Assembly (NCBI GenBank): GCA_027487055.1
Contig: JAIYEJ010000356.1
Coordinates: forward strand, 1 to 6,298
DNA from: Methylotenera sp.
GTDB lineage: Bacteria; Pseudomonadota; Gammaproteobacteria; Burkholderiales; Methylophilaceae
Reading direction: 5' to 3'
DNA: 6,298 bases
In this document: positions 4,447 to 6,298 of the stretch, piece after piece
How positions within the stretch are numbered: the stretch's first letter is position 1
Layout of the letters: each line of letters opens with the position of its first letter
Notes under the pieces: model-generated
The model's database searches: none
Told to the model about the DNA's origin: nothing
Seen by the model: the letters and a program-made list of their open reading frames with translations, nothing else
Translations under genes and position numbers: made by a program

Positions 4447-6298
4447 CTATTCAACACTTTCTACTGTGATTTCGCGCGTATCGCTATTGCCATTGGCATC
4501 CACCACACGCAATCCATATTTACCAAGATGAGGTGGTAACCAGCTCATGGTTTCACTAGGTTTGGTTTGGCCAATTAAAGCATTATCAGCAAACCAATAT
4601 AAATTTCCACTGCTAACGCTAGCTTCTGCCCTTAGTAATAATGGCTCTTGCCGATTAAGGCGCTGTAAATGAATAACGCCGCGCATAGGTGTAATGATAT
4701 TCAGCGTTTGCTCTTGATTGCTAACACCATTGCATATATCTTCTGGCGGCTTTCGTAGCGGCATACCAGCACGTTTAAAGAGACTCTGCATGTCTGAAGA
4801 CCAATATTCAAAAACTTGAGGTTTGCTAAATTCGTTAGGCTGACACACCACCAAACCCGTGCGGCTATCTATGTATACTGTGCGGTGCAAAGTACTGATT
4901 TTAGCTGGAGATTTACCTGGTATAAACCAAGCTTGCGAGGTCAATGGGCATTCTTTATCAGGCAAATCTCCACTGGCGGCACATATAGTAACACGTTGCA
5001 AGTTAGCTGGCTGTCTGGTCACAAAAGCGCCTTCATCTTGATGCTGCGCGCGCAGTGCATCCACAATGCGCATGAAAAGCGGAGCTGCAGTTTCTATGCC
5101 AATCAGTGCAGGGTTACTTGCACCATCAAAATTGCCAACCCACACAACCAGCACATAACGTCCAAATACGCCAGCCGTCCAAGCATCTCTAAACCCCCAC
5201 GATGTGCCAGTTTTCCAAGCAATTGCAGGGCGTGCCTCAGTAAAAGTATCTGGCCGAGGCGTTCTACGTAACATGTCTAAAACGATGTAAGCGGCTTCAT
5301 CACTTAGTAAGCGGATTGGTGCTTGATGTTGACTCTTTTGTAAATATTGCAGCTCACGCCATTCTCCATGATTTGGCAAAATGGCATAAAGCTGCGCGAG
5401 TTCTTCCATGGTCACTTCGCCGCCGCCCAATACCAACGCCAAACCATAATGCTGCTCGCTTTGCATTTTTTGAATATGTGCTAGTTTTAAAAAGTCGTAC
5501 AAGCTGGGTTTGCTTAATTTCGAGGCTAAGCTCACTGCAGGAATATTTCGGCTTCGAATAAGCGCATCTTGCGCAGATATTGGGCCATTAAAACGGCCAT
5601 CAAAGTTTTCTGGTGTAAAAACGCCAAAATTACTCGGCGCGTCTTTTAAAATTGATGCAGAATGAATCAAGCCTTGGTCAAGCGCAAGCGCATAAATAAA
5701 GGGTTTAAGCGTAGAACCGGGTGATCGCTTACCCAGCACACCGTTCACTTGGCCTTCAATCCCAAGGTTATGATAATCAGCTGAACCCACCAACGCTTTA
5801 ACTTGCATCGTGGTGCTATCGATTAATAATGCACTGGCGTTATTTATGCCTACATCTTGCCGAGATTTAACATACTTTGTTAATACACGCTCTAGGGTTT
5901 GTTGCATGGACAAATCGAGCGAGCTGTTCACAACATAACCTGTTTCGTTTCGCAGCACATATTCTGCAAAATGTGGGGCAGCAAAAGCTAAGTTTTTGCG
6001 ATTTTTAAATGGCAGATTAAGCGCAAGCGTGCTTAGTTGTGCTGCATCTTGCGAGTTGTCTGCCAACCATAATTTTGCAAGCCTTGCGCGCGCAGTAATC
6101 AAGCTTTGAGATGGAAGGCTGTCTCCTGCCAACCTTTTATTAGGATTTTGCGGTATGACTGCTAAATTAATCGCTTCATTGACTTTAAGTTGTAAAGCGG
6201 GTTTGTGCAGATAAACAAGGCTCGCTGCGCCCACACCTACAATATTGCCACCATAAGGCGCATAGTTTAAATAGGCCTCTAAAATTTCACGCTTGCTA
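4447..6298 (-). CDS. pbpC: Penicillin-binding protein 1C (PBP1C), 5' end missing
   Basis: This is a bifunctional class A penicillin-binding protein for peptidoglycan synthesis, anchored in the inner membrane and acting in the periplasm. The window holds 616 codons plus the stop. The reading frame stays open to 6297, so the GTG at 6234 is an internal valine and not a start. Visible residues 1-34 are the end of the GT51 transglycosylase domain (KREILEAYLNYAPYGGNI). Its catalytic glutamates and the membrane anchor lie to the right, outside the window. The transpeptidase domain has all three motifs: S195-T-L-K198 (nucleophile serine), S249-R-N and K362-T-G-T-S. The stretch with ICAASGDLPDKECP (439-452) is characteristic of PBP1C. 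The C-terminal 80 or so residues are a BiPBP_C beta-sandwich domain. In many proteobacteria pbpC follows an alpha-2-macroglobulin gene, which would be right of the window. Confidence 0.95.
   Translation of the reverse strand, partial: SKREILEAYLNYAPYGGNIVGVGAASLVYLHKPALQLKVNEAINLAVIPQNPNKRLAGDSLPSQSLITARARLAKLWLADNSQDAAQLSTLALNLPFKNRKNLAFAAPHFAEYVLRNETGYVVNSSLDLSMQQTLERVLTKYVKSRQDVGINNASALLIDSTTMQVKALVGSADYHNLGIEGQVNGVLGKRSPGSTLKPFIYALALDQGLIHSASILKDAPSNFGVFTPENFDGRFNGPISAQDALIRSRNIPAVSLASKLSKPSLYDFLKLAHIQKMQSEQHYGLALVLGGGEVTMEELAQLYAILPNHGEWRELQYLQKSQHQAPIRLLSDEAAYIVLDMLRRTPRPDTFTEARPAIAWKTGTSWGFRDAWTAGVFGRYVLVVWVGNFDGASNPALIGIETAAPLFMRIVDALRAQHQDEGAFVTRQPANLQRVTICAASGDLPDKECPLTSQAWFIPGKSPAKISTLHRTVYIDSRTGLVVCQPNEFSKPQVFEYWSSDMQSLFKRAGMPLRKPPEDICNGVSNQEQTLNIITPMRGVIHLQRLNRQEPLLLRAEASVSSGNLYWFADNALIGQTKPSETMSWLPPHLGKYGLRVVDANGNSDTREITVESVE

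Noticed and set aside
4816..5561. Plus-strand open frames opposite pbpC (4816-5271, 4859-5041, 5316-5561)
   Set aside because: They lie wholly antisense to a strongly supported gene with all catalytic motifs, and their translations show no recognisable domain.
6228..6234. GTG at 6234 as the start of the penicillin-binding protein
   Set aside because: The frame continues upstream to the window edge and encodes the conserved GT51 sequence KREILEAYLNYAPYGG, so this codon is an internal valine and the gene is cut by the window.
1..6298. CRISPR array, insertion sequence or toxin-antitoxin/defence genes
   Set aside because: I saw no regularly spaced repeats, transposase motifs, terminal inverted repeats or small paired genes; the only mobility gene is the integrase.

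Overview
The window looks like a piece of chromosome from an AT-rich Gram-negative proteobacterium, probably gamma- or betaproteobacterial. The evidence is a penicillin-binding protein of the PBP1C type, a bacterial tRNA-Gly with an encoded CCA end, and a P4-type tyrosine recombinase with its N-terminal DUF4102 domain. A low-GC betaproteobacterium such as a member of Methylophilaceae is a guess; nothing here fixes the genus.

Layout from left to right. Positions 1-569 (minus strand) hold the first 189 codons of an integrase whose catalytic half lies left of the window. Upstream of it is a 165-bp AT-rich gap with a good sigma70-like promoter embedded in a three-copy 11-bp repeat. At 735-808 (minus) is tRNA-Gly(CCC), with the integrase just beyond its 3' end. 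This is the usual geometry of an island integrated at a tRNA, and the island would extend left, out of view. A 158-bp gap with a dyad-symmetric sequence precedes a plus-strand operon of three closely packed genes (967-4430): two different Gfo/Idh/MocA-family NAD(P)-dependent oxidoreductases and a GT4 glycosyltransferase resembling those of exopolysaccharide clusters. Converging on it from the right is pbpC (4447-6298, minus), which lacks its 5' end in this window.

The three operon genes plausibly cooperate in making or modifying a surface glycan: two sugar (or sugar-like) redox steps plus one glycosyl transfer. The substrates cannot be read from the sequence. pbpC belongs to peptidoglycan synthesis and is a convergent neighbour rather than part of the operon.

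The points most worth a second look are: the repeat-embedded integrase promoter; a U28/C42 mismatch in the tRNA anticodon stem that may be a chimeric integration scar; a similarly placed basic segment in both oxidoreductases; and the unusual active-site motif of the first oxidoreductase. I found no CRISPR array, insertion sequence or clearly new defence system.
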